Positions 8,726 to 17,054 of a DNA stretch of 64,000 nucleotides are shown piece by piece (within the stretch, counting starts at the first letter, position 1; every line of letters begins with the position of its first letter). Origin of the DNA: Rhodothermales bacterium (GTDB lineage: Bacteria; Bacteroidota; Rhodothermia; Rhodothermales; UBA10348). The position numbers and the translations under genes are program-made. The notes under the pieces are model-generated. The model was given only the letters and a program-made list of their open reading frames with translations. It made no database searches and had not been told where the DNA came from. Location: contig JAEPNP010000005.1 in NCBI GenBank assembly GCA_017643395.1, positions 1-64,000 on the forward strand, written 5' to 3'.

Positions 8726-9214
8726 CTAGCGGATTTCCACGTACATGGCGAGCCGCTCGAGCTCGGTATTGTCCACGTACTTGCCGATTTCGGTGTAGAA
8801 ACGGTCCATCGAGTCGTACGGACGGTACTCCTCGAACTCGTGGTGCATGTGGTCAGTCATGCCCGGGATGAGCATGATGGCCTCTTTGGTTGCACTGTTC
8901 AGTTCGATGGGCACGAACACGGAGGCATACAGCTCTGCGCGGTCGCTGTCGGGAGCGGTGGCCTCCACGACGGCTTCCAGACCCGTCGCATCGTCGAACG
9001 GTCGGGCGGCGACGATGGCAGCGGCCAGATCGGCGCCGACGGCGGTCGCCAGCTCCTCTTCAGTCGCGGAATTGGCATTCAGCAGCGCGGCGGGCGCCTC
9101 GGTCATTTCCTCCATGGGTTCGTCTGCGGCTGCCTCGGCGGGAGCTTCAGCTTCCGGCTGGGCGCAGGCGGTCACGAGGAAGAGCAGGGCAAACAGGGTG
9201 AGCAGACGGCTCAT
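8726..9214 (-). CDS. Lipoprotein with helix-hairpin-helix (ComEA/PsbU-like) repeats
   Basis: 162 aa. A signal with lipobox VTAC (Cys 17) is followed by an acidic Ala/Glu/Pro linker and two copies of a helix-hairpin-helix type unit: LNANSATEEELATAVGAD near residue 44 and ELNSATKEAIMLIPGM near 103. In ComEA this fold binds DNA outside the cytoplasm; in PsbU and others it only binds protein. It is the first gene of the minus-strand operon, 5 bp ahead of dihydroorotase. DNA uptake genes are not seen in the window, so its function stays open. Confidence 0.7.
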   Translation of the reverse strand: MSRLLTLFALLFLVTACAQPEAEAPAEAAADEPMEEMTEAPAALLNANSATEEELATAVGADLAAAIVAARPFDDATGLEAVVEATAPDSDRAELYASVFVPIELNSATKEAIMLIPGMTDHMHHEFEEYRPYDSMDRFYTEIGKYVDNTELERLAMYVEIR

Positions 9215-9357
9215 CGGAGTGTATACAGGTGGGTTTGGGTGGGTTCAACCCGCAAGATCGCACATACAGACGACGCCCGAGACCGCTGGGATCGTTGCAC
9301 AGAACAAGAAGCTGTGAGAAGTTACTTTCGCGCTGAGGGTCCGAGTTCGCTGATGCA

Positions 9358-10398
9358 ATGCAATCCACACAGATCATGCTTCGTTCTTGCCTCGCCCTGC
9401 TGACTCTCCTCCTCATGGCCGCGGATCAACCGGCAGAGGCCCAGCGCGCTGCCGAAAGCCGGGATGGCACCCGGTTCTTCTTCTCGGCGGGCACGCACAT
9501 CAGGGCGAGCTATTCCGACCGGCAGGAACGACAGGTGGCCGACTTCCACGTACGCCGGGCCCGATTCCGCATGCGAGCTGAAATGGACAGCGGGGCCGGT
9601 CTCTACATGCAGATTGATGGCGCACGCGGTGACGTGGGTGTCCTGGATTTCTTCGCCTTCTATGACATCTCGCCACAGCTCAGGATACGGGCCGGCCGCA
9701 TGGCCAGCGCCCAACCGCGGTCCCTCATCCGAACCAGCATGTTTCAGATCGACGGCGTGGAGCGCGCGGCCATCGCAAATCACTGGGGTTCGCTATCCAC
9801 GTATTCCGGCCGGGACGAAGGTGTCGATCTAACCCTGACCAAGGGCAGCGCCGAGTATCAGATTTTCCTGCACGACGGAGGTCCCCGGCTCAACCAAACG
9901 ACCGAAGCCCGGTTAGCCATTACCGGTGCAGCTTCAGTACGGCCGACGAGCCTGGAGGGCATCGAAATGGGCGTCTTCGCCGGCTACAACCCGCACGGCT
10001 CTGCCGGCAACGCTCCGTCTCCCCGATTTGTATCCGGCGGCGCGCACCTGTACTACGGAGCCCGTCCAGGCTCGCAGCCGATCAGGTTCAAACTGGACCT
10101 GATCGCCGTGGATGAGGCAAACAGCGATTCGGGCGGTGAGCGGACCTCTTTGGGCGTCTCCCTTCTCGGCGCCGCCAGGGCCAGTCGCGGCAGCGAGTTG
10201 TATGCGCGCGGCGAAACGCTGGGATTCAAGGACATGGATGACGCCCGCTACTATTCGGCGGGGTTTAGCTTCTCCCCATCCGCGCGTCGGGGAGATCCCT
10301 ATCACCAGGAGCGCATCACACTCGAGCTAGGTCGCGTCGAGCCTGCCAACGGCGTCGCTTACACCACCCTCATTCTCCAACTACAGCTTGCCATCTGA
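9358..10398 (+). CDS. Porin-like outer-membrane beta-barrel protein
   Basis: 346 aa (ATG at 9358; a second ATG at 9376 gives a more compact signal peptide). The leader ends near PAEAQ. The mature protein alternates aromatic and polar residues and has runs such as FHVRRARFRMRAEM and LRIRAGRM, similar to the start of OprO/OprP-type phosphate-selective porins, and ends in LILQLQLAI. It is divergent from the helix-hairpin-helix lipoprotein (143-bp gap) and its stop overlaps the alanine racemase start. The solute is unknown. Confidence 0.65.
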   Translation: MQSTQIMLRSCLALLTLLLMAADQPAEAQRAAESRDGTRFFFSAGTHIRASYSDRQERQVADFHVRRARFRMRAEMDSGAGLYMQIDGARGDVGVLDFFAFYDISPQLRIRAGRMASAQPRSLIRTSMFQIDGVERAAIANHWGSLSTYSGRDEGVDLTLTKGSAEYQIFLHDGGPRLNQTTEARLAITGAASVRPTSLEGIEMGVFAGYNPHGSAGNAPSPRFVSGGAHLYYGARPGSQPIRFKLDLIAVDEANSDSGGERTSLGVSLLGAARASRGSELYARGETLGFKDMDDARYYSAGFSFSPSARRGDPYHQERITLELGRVEPANGVAYTTLILQLQLAI

Positions 10399-11476
10399 CC
10401 CGCAGCACGCCCCGGTCCGTGCCCATGTTCACCTTGAGGCGCTGACGCACAACCTGCAGGAGATCCGGCGGAGAACGTCGGCCCGCGTGATGGGGGTGGT
10501 CAAGGCGAATGCCTACGGGCACGGCGCGGTGCCCATCGCCCGTCATCTGGTGGCTCACGGGGTGGATGTGCTGGCGGTGGCTACCGTGCCCGAGGCGCTT
10601 CAGCTGCGTGAGGCGGGCCTGGAGGAACGCATTCTGGTGTTCGGTGCCGCCACCGAAGCCGATCTGGCGGTGTGCTCAGCCCGCGACATCGAACTCACCG
10701 TCGCCTCGCAGGAGTTGCTGGAGCAGGTGCTGGCCTCCCGGCTGGCGCTCCGACTGCACCTGCAGGTGGATACCGGCATGCTGCGGCTCGGCCTGGTCCC
10801 CGAATACGCCCATGAGCAGGTGGCCCGCATCGCGCGAAAGCCGAATCTCGAGCTCGCCGGCGTCTTCACGCATCTGGCGGCGGGCGATGGCGTGCGAACT
10901 CCGCAGATGGACAGCCAGATGGAGCGCTGGCAGGGCTTCCTTACTCGATGCGGCCCGCTGGACTGCCTCAAGCATGTTTCCGCTACCGGTGCCCTGTTCA
11001 ACAGCCCGCATGTGCTCGAAGGCACTGATTATGTCCGCCCGGGCATCGCGCTATATGGCCTTTTTGAGCGCGATTCGCCGCTTCGACCACTGATGCGCGT
11101 CACCAGCCGCGTGGCTCGGGTGGCAGACGTGACGAGGGGCACTCCCGTTTCCTACGGCGGTCGCTGGACCGCCCCTCGCGACACCCGCATCGTCACCGTC
11201 GCTGCCGGCTACGCGGACGGCGTGCCCCGGATCATGTCCGGAGGTCCCTGGATGGGCGTCCGGGGTATTCAGGCGCCCATCGTCGGTACGATCTGCATGG
11301 ACATGTGCATGCTGGATGCCGGGCCGGGCGCGGAGGTGAACGTGGGCGATGAGGTCGTGCTGTTCGGCGAAGGTGGTCCCTCCTGCTTCGACGTGGCAGG
11401 CTGGGCAAATACAATCACGTACGATGTGGTCTGCGGCCTCTCTTCGAGGGTCGCGAGGGTCTACGCAGGCCAGTGA
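10388..11476 (+). CDS. alr: Alanine racemase
   Basis: 362 aa PLP enzyme making D-alanine for peptidoglycan. The PLP lysine is in VVKANAYGHG (Lys 39) and the second catalytic tyrosine in PVSYGG, followed by VAAGYADGVPR and GTICMDMCM as in the family. The only usable start is a TTG at 10388 that overlaps the upstream porin gene by 11 nt, since no ATG or GTG occurs before conserved sequence. A D-Ala-D-Ala ligase-like gene lies about 3 kb away on the opposite strand. Confidence 0.92.
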   Translation: MPSDPQHAPVRAHVHLEALTHNLQEIRRRTSARVMGVVKANAYGHGAVPIARHLVAHGVDVLAVATVPEALQLREAGLEERILVFGAATEADLAVCSARDIELTVASQELLEQVLASRLALRLHLQVDTGMLRLGLVPEYAHEQVARIARKPNLELAGVFTHLAAGDGVRTPQMDSQMERWQGFLTRCGPLDCLKHVSATGALFNSPHVLEGTDYVRPGIALYGLFERDSPLRPLMRVTSRVARVADVTRGTPVSYGGRWTAPRDTRIVTVAAGYADGVPRIMSGGPWMGVRGIQAPIVGTICMDMCMLDAGPGAEVNVGDEVVLFGEGGPSCFDVAGWANTITYDVVCGLSSRVARVYAGQ

Positions 11477-11608
11477 TTGCAACCCTATTGTGAAGTCACG
11501 TATTTTTTGCGGCTTCGTCACATTTCGGAGCCCGCCAAAAACGGTCGAGCGCGTTAGACAAAGTCTGTTCGCTTCAATCGGCCCACACGCCACTTACATA
11601 TAGAGATC

Positions 11609-12319
11609 ATGGCCAGCACTTTCGACCCTTCCGAGCTGCACATTCTCGTCGTCGACGACGAAGAAGACGTAGCAGAGGTCGTTTCCCATTTCCTTCGCCA
11701 GGAAGGGTTCAATGTCCAGGTGGCGCATGAGGGCAATGAAGCCCTCGAGAAGGCCACGCCGGAAGTCGACCTGATTGTGCTCGACATCATGCTTCCGGGC
11801 GTGGACGGTTACGAAATCTGCCGCCGCCTCCGCAGCCGTGTGGAGACCGAGACCATTCCAATCATCTTCCTGTCCGCGAAAGGCGAAGAGGATGACCAGG
11901 TGCGTGGCCTCATGCTGGGCGCGGATGCCTACCTGACCAAGCCGGTCTCGCCGCAGGTCATCGTGGCCCACGTGAAGGCGGTCCTTCGTCGCGCAGGTAT
12001 CGAGGAGTCCCGCACGCTGCAGGTGCGCAATCTCACCATCTACGAAGACGAGTATCGCGCGTCTCTCGACGGCAAGGACCTGGGTCTGACACTGACCGAG
12101 TTCGAACTCGTTCGCTATCTGGTCCGTCACCCGCGCAAGGCGTTCACGCGCCAGCAGCTTCTGGAGACCATCTGGAAGGACGCGATGATGGTAACCGAGC
12201 GCACGGTGGACGCCCACATCAAGAACCTCCGGGAGAAACTGGGTGCCTTTGCCCAGCACATCCAGACGGTTCGTGGCGTCGGCTACCGGTTCGTCGAGGA
12301 AGAGACCGTTCAGGGCTGA
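11609..12319 (+). CDS. OmpR/PhoB-family response regulator
   Basis: 236 aa. Receiver domain about 11-128 with the acidic pocket VDDEED, phospho-acceptor Asp 59 in LIVLDIMLPG and Lys in YLTKPVS; winged-helix DNA-binding domain about 140-232 ending in the family signature VRGVGYRFVEE. It is followed after 25 bp by its sensor kinase, so the two form one two-component system. The 132-bp leader contains the short inverted repeat AGAC-AAA-GTCT (11556-11566), which could be an autoregulatory site but is too short to assert. PhoB is a possible identity given the order and domain make-up; the signal is not identified. Confidence 0.92.
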   Translation: MASTFDPSELHILVVDDEEDVAEVVSHFLRQEGFNVQVAHEGNEALEKATPEVDLIVLDIMLPGVDGYEICRRLRSRVETETIPIIFLSAKGEEDDQVRGLMLGADAYLTKPVSPQVIVAHVKAVLRRAGIEESRTLQVRNLTIYEDEYRASLDGKDLGLTLTEFELVRYLVRHPRKAFTRQQLLETIWKDAMMVTERTVDAHIKNLREKLGAFAQHIQTVRGVGYRFVEEETVQG

Positions 12320-12344
12320 GCCCACTCCGGGACAACCCATCTGA

Positions 12345-13814
12345 ATGGAAGCTGAAGGTCCTGCACCTGTGAGCACCGGCCGCGGGCTGGCCGGTCTCGT
12401 ATTCCCGTCCCGCGCCTCCACGCAGACGTGGATGATCCTCACGTTCGTGCTGTTCGTGGGCATCGCCGTGGTTGCGGTGGGTCTGTACGTCACGTTTGTG
12501 GTCGGCTCTGAAATCCAGAGCACGATCCGGCAGACGCTGTACCAGCAGACCGTGCGCATGGCGGAACGGGTGGAAGATGCGTCGCCGGAAGACCGGGAGC
12601 GCGTGGTCGCAGAGGTGGCCCGTCTCACCGATCTCCGCATCACGGTCGTTCTGTCCGATGGCGGGATCATCGACTACGACGGACGGCGTCCGGTGGAAGT
12701 CTCCGGCGTGCTTACCGCCCCGGAGGTAGCCGGACTGACCGATGGCGAGGCCCGCTACGAGCAGCGGATCGAAGGCTCCCAGTCCATGTTGTTCGCCGCG
12801 ATGCACCGGCCTGCATCCGGCATGATTGTGCGCGTGGGCCAGATCCGCCCTCCGCTGATCATCCTCCTGGAACGCATGCGGGCCGCCCTCATCGTGGCGA
12901 TGGTGATGGCACTCATCCTGACCCTGCTCGGTAGTTGGATTGCTGCGAAACGCGTCACGCAGCCCCTGGAGTCCATTCGGCGCAGCGCACGGTCCATCAG
13001 CGAAGGCGACCTGGACGAGCCGATTCTTGTGGACTCCCGCGCTTCGGAGTTCCAGGACCTGGCAGACAGTCTCAACAAGATGACGGAGACCTACCGGGAC
13101 CAGATCGTCGAGCTCAAGCGCATGGCCGCCCTGCAGAATGAGTTCATCGGCAACGTCTCCCATGAGGTTCGTAACCCGATCTTCTCGGTGGGCGGCTACC
13201 TGGAAGCGCTGGCGTCGGCCTCCCTCACAGACCAGCAGCGCAAGTTCTACGCGGAGAAGGGCCTCACCAACCTGGAGCGGCTGAACAATCTGTTCAACGA
13301 CCTGATCGAGATTGCCCGGCTCGAGTACCGCGAAGACCTCATCCGCACAGAGCCGTTCGATCTGCAGGAGCTGGTGGACGAAATCGCCGAGCAACTGGCG
13401 CCCAAGGCCCACGAAAAGGGCCTGGAGCTCATTGCCAGCAACCCGCGTCATTTTGTGCGCGCAGACCGAGCCCGCATCCGCCAGGTACTCATCAATCTGG
13501 TCGACAACGCGATCGCCTACTCGGATGAGGGCACCGTGCGGTGTCGCTTCCGCCGGCACCTGGACAAGGTGCGCATAGAAGTGGTCGATACGGGGCGTGG
13601 CATCCCCGAGGACCACCTGGAACACATCTTTGAGCGGTTCTACCGGGTGGACCCCGACCGGTCGCGCAAGTCCGGCGGAACCGGGCTGGGCCTGAGCATC
13701 GTCAAGCAGATTCTGCATGCGCACGGCGAACCGGTGCACGTAGAATCCACGGCCGGCCGCAGCACACGCTTCTGGTTCGAACTGCCCTACGTATCCCAGG
13801 AGGAGGAAGCGTAG
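12345..13814 (+). CDS. Membrane sensor histidine kinase
   Basis: 489 aa. A transmembrane helix at about 29-53, a periplasmic sensor of roughly 120 residues, a second helix at about 175-198, HAMP (about 200-255), a dimerisation/phosphoacceptor domain with NVSHEVRNP (His 273) and an ATPase domain with N, G1 (VVDTGRGIPE) and G2 (GGTGLGLSIV) boxes. It pairs with the response regulator immediately upstream. A GTG eight codons downstream is an alternative start. Composition resembles PhoR-type kinases but the ligand is unknown. Confidence 0.9.
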   Translation: MEAEGPAPVSTGRGLAGLVFPSRASTQTWMILTFVLFVGIAVVAVGLYVTFVVGSEIQSTIRQTLYQQTVRMAERVEDASPEDRERVVAEVARLTDLRITVVLSDGGIIDYDGRRPVEVSGVLTAPEVAGLTDGEARYEQRIEGSQSMLFAAMHRPASGMIVRVGQIRPPLIILLERMRAALIVAMVMALILTLLGSWIAAKRVTQPLESIRRSARSISEGDLDEPILVDSRASEFQDLADSLNKMTETYRDQIVELKRMAALQNEFIGNVSHEVRNPIFSVGGYLEALASASLTDQQRKFYAEKGLTNLERLNNLFNDLIEIARLEYREDLIRTEPFDLQELVDEIAEQLAPKAHEKGLELIASNPRHFVRADRARIRQVLINLVDNAIAYSDEGTVRCRFRRHLDKVRIEVVDTGRGIPEDHLEHIFERFYRVDPDRSRKSGGTGLGLSIVKQILHAHGEPVHVESTAGRSTRFWFELPYVSQEEEA

Positions 13815-14011
13815 ACCCGGGCCGGTTCGTGAAGCTCAATTCACTGGCGGCGCCCAAACCTGCAGGCCCGATTGCGCGTAGACTTGAATTGCTGCCGTAG
13901 AGGTGCGACCATGCGTTGGGCCCGGGCAGCAGAGGCACTCAGCGTGCCCGGCAGGACGGCCGGTGCCCCCAAGCCTCATGCGACATTTTCGGACACGTAA
14001 ATCTGCCGTTT

Positions 14012-16144
14012 ATGCCTAGAGCCGCCCAGAAGAAGAGAAAGACATCGGAAGCGCTTCCAGGAGGGGATGGTGCCGCTGCGGTCCATGTACCGGACGCAGT
14101 AGTTCCGAATTTCGAGGGCGACTTCAACGTAGCTCCCGCCAAACCGGGTGACTTCGACCGCGAGGACCTGCTCGGCGTGTACCGCCGCATGCTCACTTCC
14201 CGGCGCCTGGACGAAAAGATGCTGACCCTGCTGAAGCAGGGCAAAGGCTTCTTCCACATCGGGTGTGCCGGGCATGAGGCCGCCCAGGCCGCGATCAGCA
14301 GCCTGTGCCGGCCGGGACATGACTGGTTCAGCCTGTACTACCGGGACCTGTCGATGTACCTGGGGCTCGGAGCCACCGAAAAGGATGTGCTCCTGCACCA
14401 CATGGCCAAGGCCGACGATCCGAATTCGGGCGGCCGCCAGATGGCCGAGCACTACTCCTGGCCTGAGCGCAACATTCTTCCCGTGTCCTCCTCGGTCGGT
14501 GCCCAGTTCCTTCCGGGCGTAGGCGTCGCCCTGGCCCTCCAGAAGGACGGCAGCGACGCATTTTGCTATGTCTCGTGCGGCGACGGGGCAACCAGCCAGG
14601 GCGACTTTCACGAAGCACTGAACTGGGCAGCCCGCTCCAAGGCGCCGGTGCTGTTTGTGGTGCAGGACAACAAGTACGCCATCTCCGTCCCGGTATCCGA
14701 GCAAACCGCAGGCGGCACGGCATTCAAGTTGGCCCGTGGATACGAGGGTCTGAAGCGCGTTCGCGTGGATGGCACGGACTTCTTCGCCACGTACGCCGTC
14801 GCGAAGGCCGCCATCGAGAGTCTGCGCGCGGGAGAAGGTCCGGTCTGCCTGGTAGCAGACACGGTGCGGCTGCTCCCCCACTCCTCCTCGGACAACCACA
14901 CCAAGTACCGCACGCCGGAAGAACTGGATCAGGAAAAGACGCAGGATCCCATTTCACGGTTTGAGCAGACGCTGCTGGACGCCGGAATTCTGGAGGCTGC
15001 AGAAATCAAGTCGATCCGTGCCGAGGTGGCCAAGACCGTTGACGCCGCAGCAGCGTGGGCGGCCAAACAACCCGACCCGGAGTCTGATACTGCGCTGAAG
15101 CACGTCTACTTCGAGGGCGACGACGGCCTGGAGTATGAGGCCTCCACCCCGGCCGGTGAGCCGGTGGTGATGGTCGATGCGATCAATCATGCGCTGCATG
15201 AGGAGATGGAGCGCAACGACCGCATGCTGGTCTACGGCGAGGATGTCGCCGGGGGCAAAGGTGGGGTGTTCACCGCTACCCGTGACCTGACCTCCAAGTT
15301 TGGTCGCGACCGGTGCTTCAACTCGCCCTTGGCCGAAGCCTCCATCATCGGCACCGCCGTCGGGTTCGCCTCGAAGGGCTACATGCCGGTCGTGGAAATC
15401 CAGTTCGGCGACTACATCTGGCCTGCCCTGCAGCAGATCCGCAACCAGGTGGCCTCGTACCGCTATCGGTCCAATGGGACCTGGGGCTGCCCCATGGTCA
15501 TCCGCGTACCCGTCGGCGGCTACATCCATGGCGGACTCTGCCATTCGCAGAACATCGAGGCGTTCTTTGGGCATATGCCCGGCCTCCTGGTTGCCCTGCC
15601 GTCCAACGCGGCCGACGCCAAGGGTTTGCTCAAGACGGCCATTCGTGGGCAGGATCCCGTGCTGTTCATGGAGCACAAGGCGCTTTACCGCGCTGCCTCC
15701 GCGCGGAGACCGGAGCCCGATGCAGACTACCTGCTTCCGTTCGGCAAGGCAGCAATCACGCGGGAAGGCTCGGACCTGACCATCGTCACCTATGGTGCCA
15801 TGGTAGCGAAGGCCGTCAATGCTGCCCGTCAGTTGGACAATGAAGGGGTTTCGGTCGAAATCATCGATCTGCGCACTATCATGCCGCTGGACATGGACAC
15901 CGTGCTGAACTCGGTCCGCAAGACCAACCGGGCCCTGGTGCTCTATGAGGATCACGAGTTCCTGGGCTTCGGAGCGGAAATCGCTGCCCAGCTGGCCGAC
16001 AAGGCCTTTGGTGATCTGGATGCCCCGGTGCGCCGGGTGGCAGGCAAGTTTGCCCCGATCGCTTTTGCCGACCCGCTGGAGCGCGCGCTGCTGCCCAATG
16101 ACGACGACGTGCTGACGGCGGCTCGCGAGCTGGCCGGCTGGTAG
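14012..16144 (+). CDS. 2-oxoacid dehydrogenase E1, fused alpha and beta subunits
   Basis: 710 aa from the ATG at 14012; the open frame begins earlier but that stretch is unlike a protein N-terminus. Residues about 35-370 are the E1 alpha half, with the thiamine diphosphate motif starting GDGATSQGDFHEALN and ending near QDNKYAISVP; residues about 390-710 are the beta half (LVYGEDVAGGKGGVF, FNSPLAEASIIGTAVG). Such fusions act in branched-chain 2-oxoacid or pyruvate dehydrogenase complexes, decarboxylating the acid and acylating the E2 lipoyl arm. The E2 subunit in this window is 35 kb away at 50930. A perfect GGAAGCGCTTCC palindrome sits at codons 12-16. Confidence 0.9.
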   Translation: MPRAAQKKRKTSEALPGGDGAAAVHVPDAVVPNFEGDFNVAPAKPGDFDREDLLGVYRRMLTSRRLDEKMLTLLKQGKGFFHIGCAGHEAAQAAISSLCRPGHDWFSLYYRDLSMYLGLGATEKDVLLHHMAKADDPNSGGRQMAEHYSWPERNILPVSSSVGAQFLPGVGVALALQKDGSDAFCYVSCGDGATSQGDFHEALNWAARSKAPVLFVVQDNKYAISVPVSEQTAGGTAFKLARGYEGLKRVRVDGTDFFATYAVAKAAIESLRAGEGPVCLVADTVRLLPHSSSDNHTKYRTPEELDQEKTQDPISRFEQTLLDAGILEAAEIKSIRAEVAKTVDAAAAWAAKQPDPESDTALKHVYFEGDDGLEYEASTPAGEPVVMVDAINHALHEEMERNDRMLVYGEDVAGGKGGVFTATRDLTSKFGRDRCFNSPLAEASIIGTAVGFASKGYMPVVEIQFGDYIWPALQQIRNQVASYRYRSNGTWGCPMVIRVPVGGYIHGGLCHSQNIEAFFGHMPGLLVALPSNAADAKGLLKTAIRGQDPVLFMEHKALYRAASARRPEPDADYLLPFGKAAITREGSDLTIVTYGAMVAKAVNAARQLDNEGVSVEIIDLRTIMPLDMDTVLNSVRKTNRALVLYEDHEFLGFGAEIAAQLADKAFGDLDAPVRRVAGKFAPIAFADPLERALLPNDDDVLTAARELAGW
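14047..14058. promoter_or_regulatory. Candidate LacI-type operator inside the E1 5' coding end
   Basis: Perfect 12-bp palindrome GGAAGCGCTTCC, 35 bp after the E1 start codon. The same 12-mer occurs at 20007 and 56407, with a one-mismatch relative at 55061. LacI-family operators have this form (CG-centred even palindromes such as the CelR box). In this frame the bases also encode Glu-Ala-Leu-Pro, so a coding coincidence is possible. Confidence 0.35.
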
Positions 16145-16150
16145 GCGGTC

Positions 16151-17044
16151 GTGCGCCGCTGGGCGTTGGCGTGCACGCTCTGCGCGTTCACCGGCGCGGC
16201 CTCAGGGCAAGCCTGGACTCAATCCGCCGGGAGCGCCTACGTCAAGGTCAGCAGTCAGTGGACCGGCGCCACAGAGCAGTACCGCGAGGACGGCACCAGG
16301 GCCCCGTACGCGGCAGGCCTGGAGGCCAACGGGTTTGAGGACCGGTCCCGGTACCTGTATGCCGAATACGGGGTGACCGGCAACGGCACGCTGGTCGTGC
16401 AGCTCGCCTTCAAGGACATGCTCGTGCGCACACCGCATCCGCAGGCATCCTCCGGCCTGCCGGGCACCGAGGTGCCTGTTGAACGCGGCGCATCCGGCTT
16501 CCAGCAAGTGGCCCTGGGGTGGCGCCAGGGTCTTTGGAGGCGCGGACCCCATCGTCTGGCCCTCAATACGTCCGTTCGCATTCCGCTGGCCTACAGCCGG
16601 GATGAAATGCCCGCTCTGGGCAGTGGGCAAGCAGATGTCGATGCGATGCTGCACTACGGAGCCAGCCTGTGGCCCTTCCCGGGGTATGCGCAGGCGGGCT
16701 TGGGCTACAGGCTACGATCGGGTTATCGTGCGCTGTCCTCGGGCGATGCCCCCCTGCCCGAGTACGGAAACGAGTGGCTGTTGCACGCCGAAGGCGGGGC
16801 GAACCTGGGGCCGGTGCTGCTGCAGGCACTTCTCTTCGCCACACTGTCCAATCAGGCTCCGGCTACAGAGTTCGACCCGCAGAATCCGGTGCCGACGCAC
16901 CAGCGCTACATCAAGACAGGGTTGGGCGCGACCGCTTATCCCGTCTCGTCGATCGGAGTCTCGCTTCAGGTGTTTACCACCCCCTATGGCGCAAGCACGG
17001 TGCGGTCTGTCGACTGGTTCGCAGGGCTTGAAGCCCGATTTTAG
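16151..17044 (+). CDS. Secreted outer-membrane protein of unknown function
   Basis: 297 aa with a GTG start 6 bp after the E1 stop. A signal peptide ending GAASGQ is followed by a beta-rich, aromatic/Gly pattern typical of an outer-membrane barrel (for example YLYAEYGVTGNGTLVVQLAF and YAQAGLGYRLRSGY), and the C-terminus ends in FAGLEARF, with a terminal Phe as in many barrel proteins. It resembles the uncharacterised transporter-like barrels seen in Bacteroidota. Its closeness to E1 suggests co-transcription but gives no function. Confidence 0.65.
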   Translation: MRRWALACTLCAFTGAASGQAWTQSAGSAYVKVSSQWTGATEQYREDGTRAPYAAGLEANGFEDRSRYLYAEYGVTGNGTLVVQLAFKDMLVRTPHPQASSGLPGTEVPVERGASGFQQVALGWRQGLWRRGPHRLALNTSVRIPLAYSRDEMPALGSGQADVDAMLHYGASLWPFPGYAQAGLGYRLRSGYRALSSGDAPLPEYGNEWLLHAEGGANLGPVLLQALLFATLSNQAPATEFDPQNPVPTHQRYIKTGLGATAYPVSSIGVSLQVFTTPYGASTVRSVDWFAGLEARF

Positions 17045-17054
17045 CGCCGGGGTG

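Noticed and set aside
7533-8729. Long plus-strand open frame (about 400 codons) opposite dihydroorotase
   Set aside because: Antisense shadow: the minus strand encodes a clear dihydroorotase with all motifs, and this frame shows no family and a composition typical of high-GC mirror frames.
12219-13739. 506-codon minus-strand frame across the histidine kinase
   Set aside because: Opposite a well-conserved sensor kinase; the peptide is His/Arg-rich without recognisable domains.
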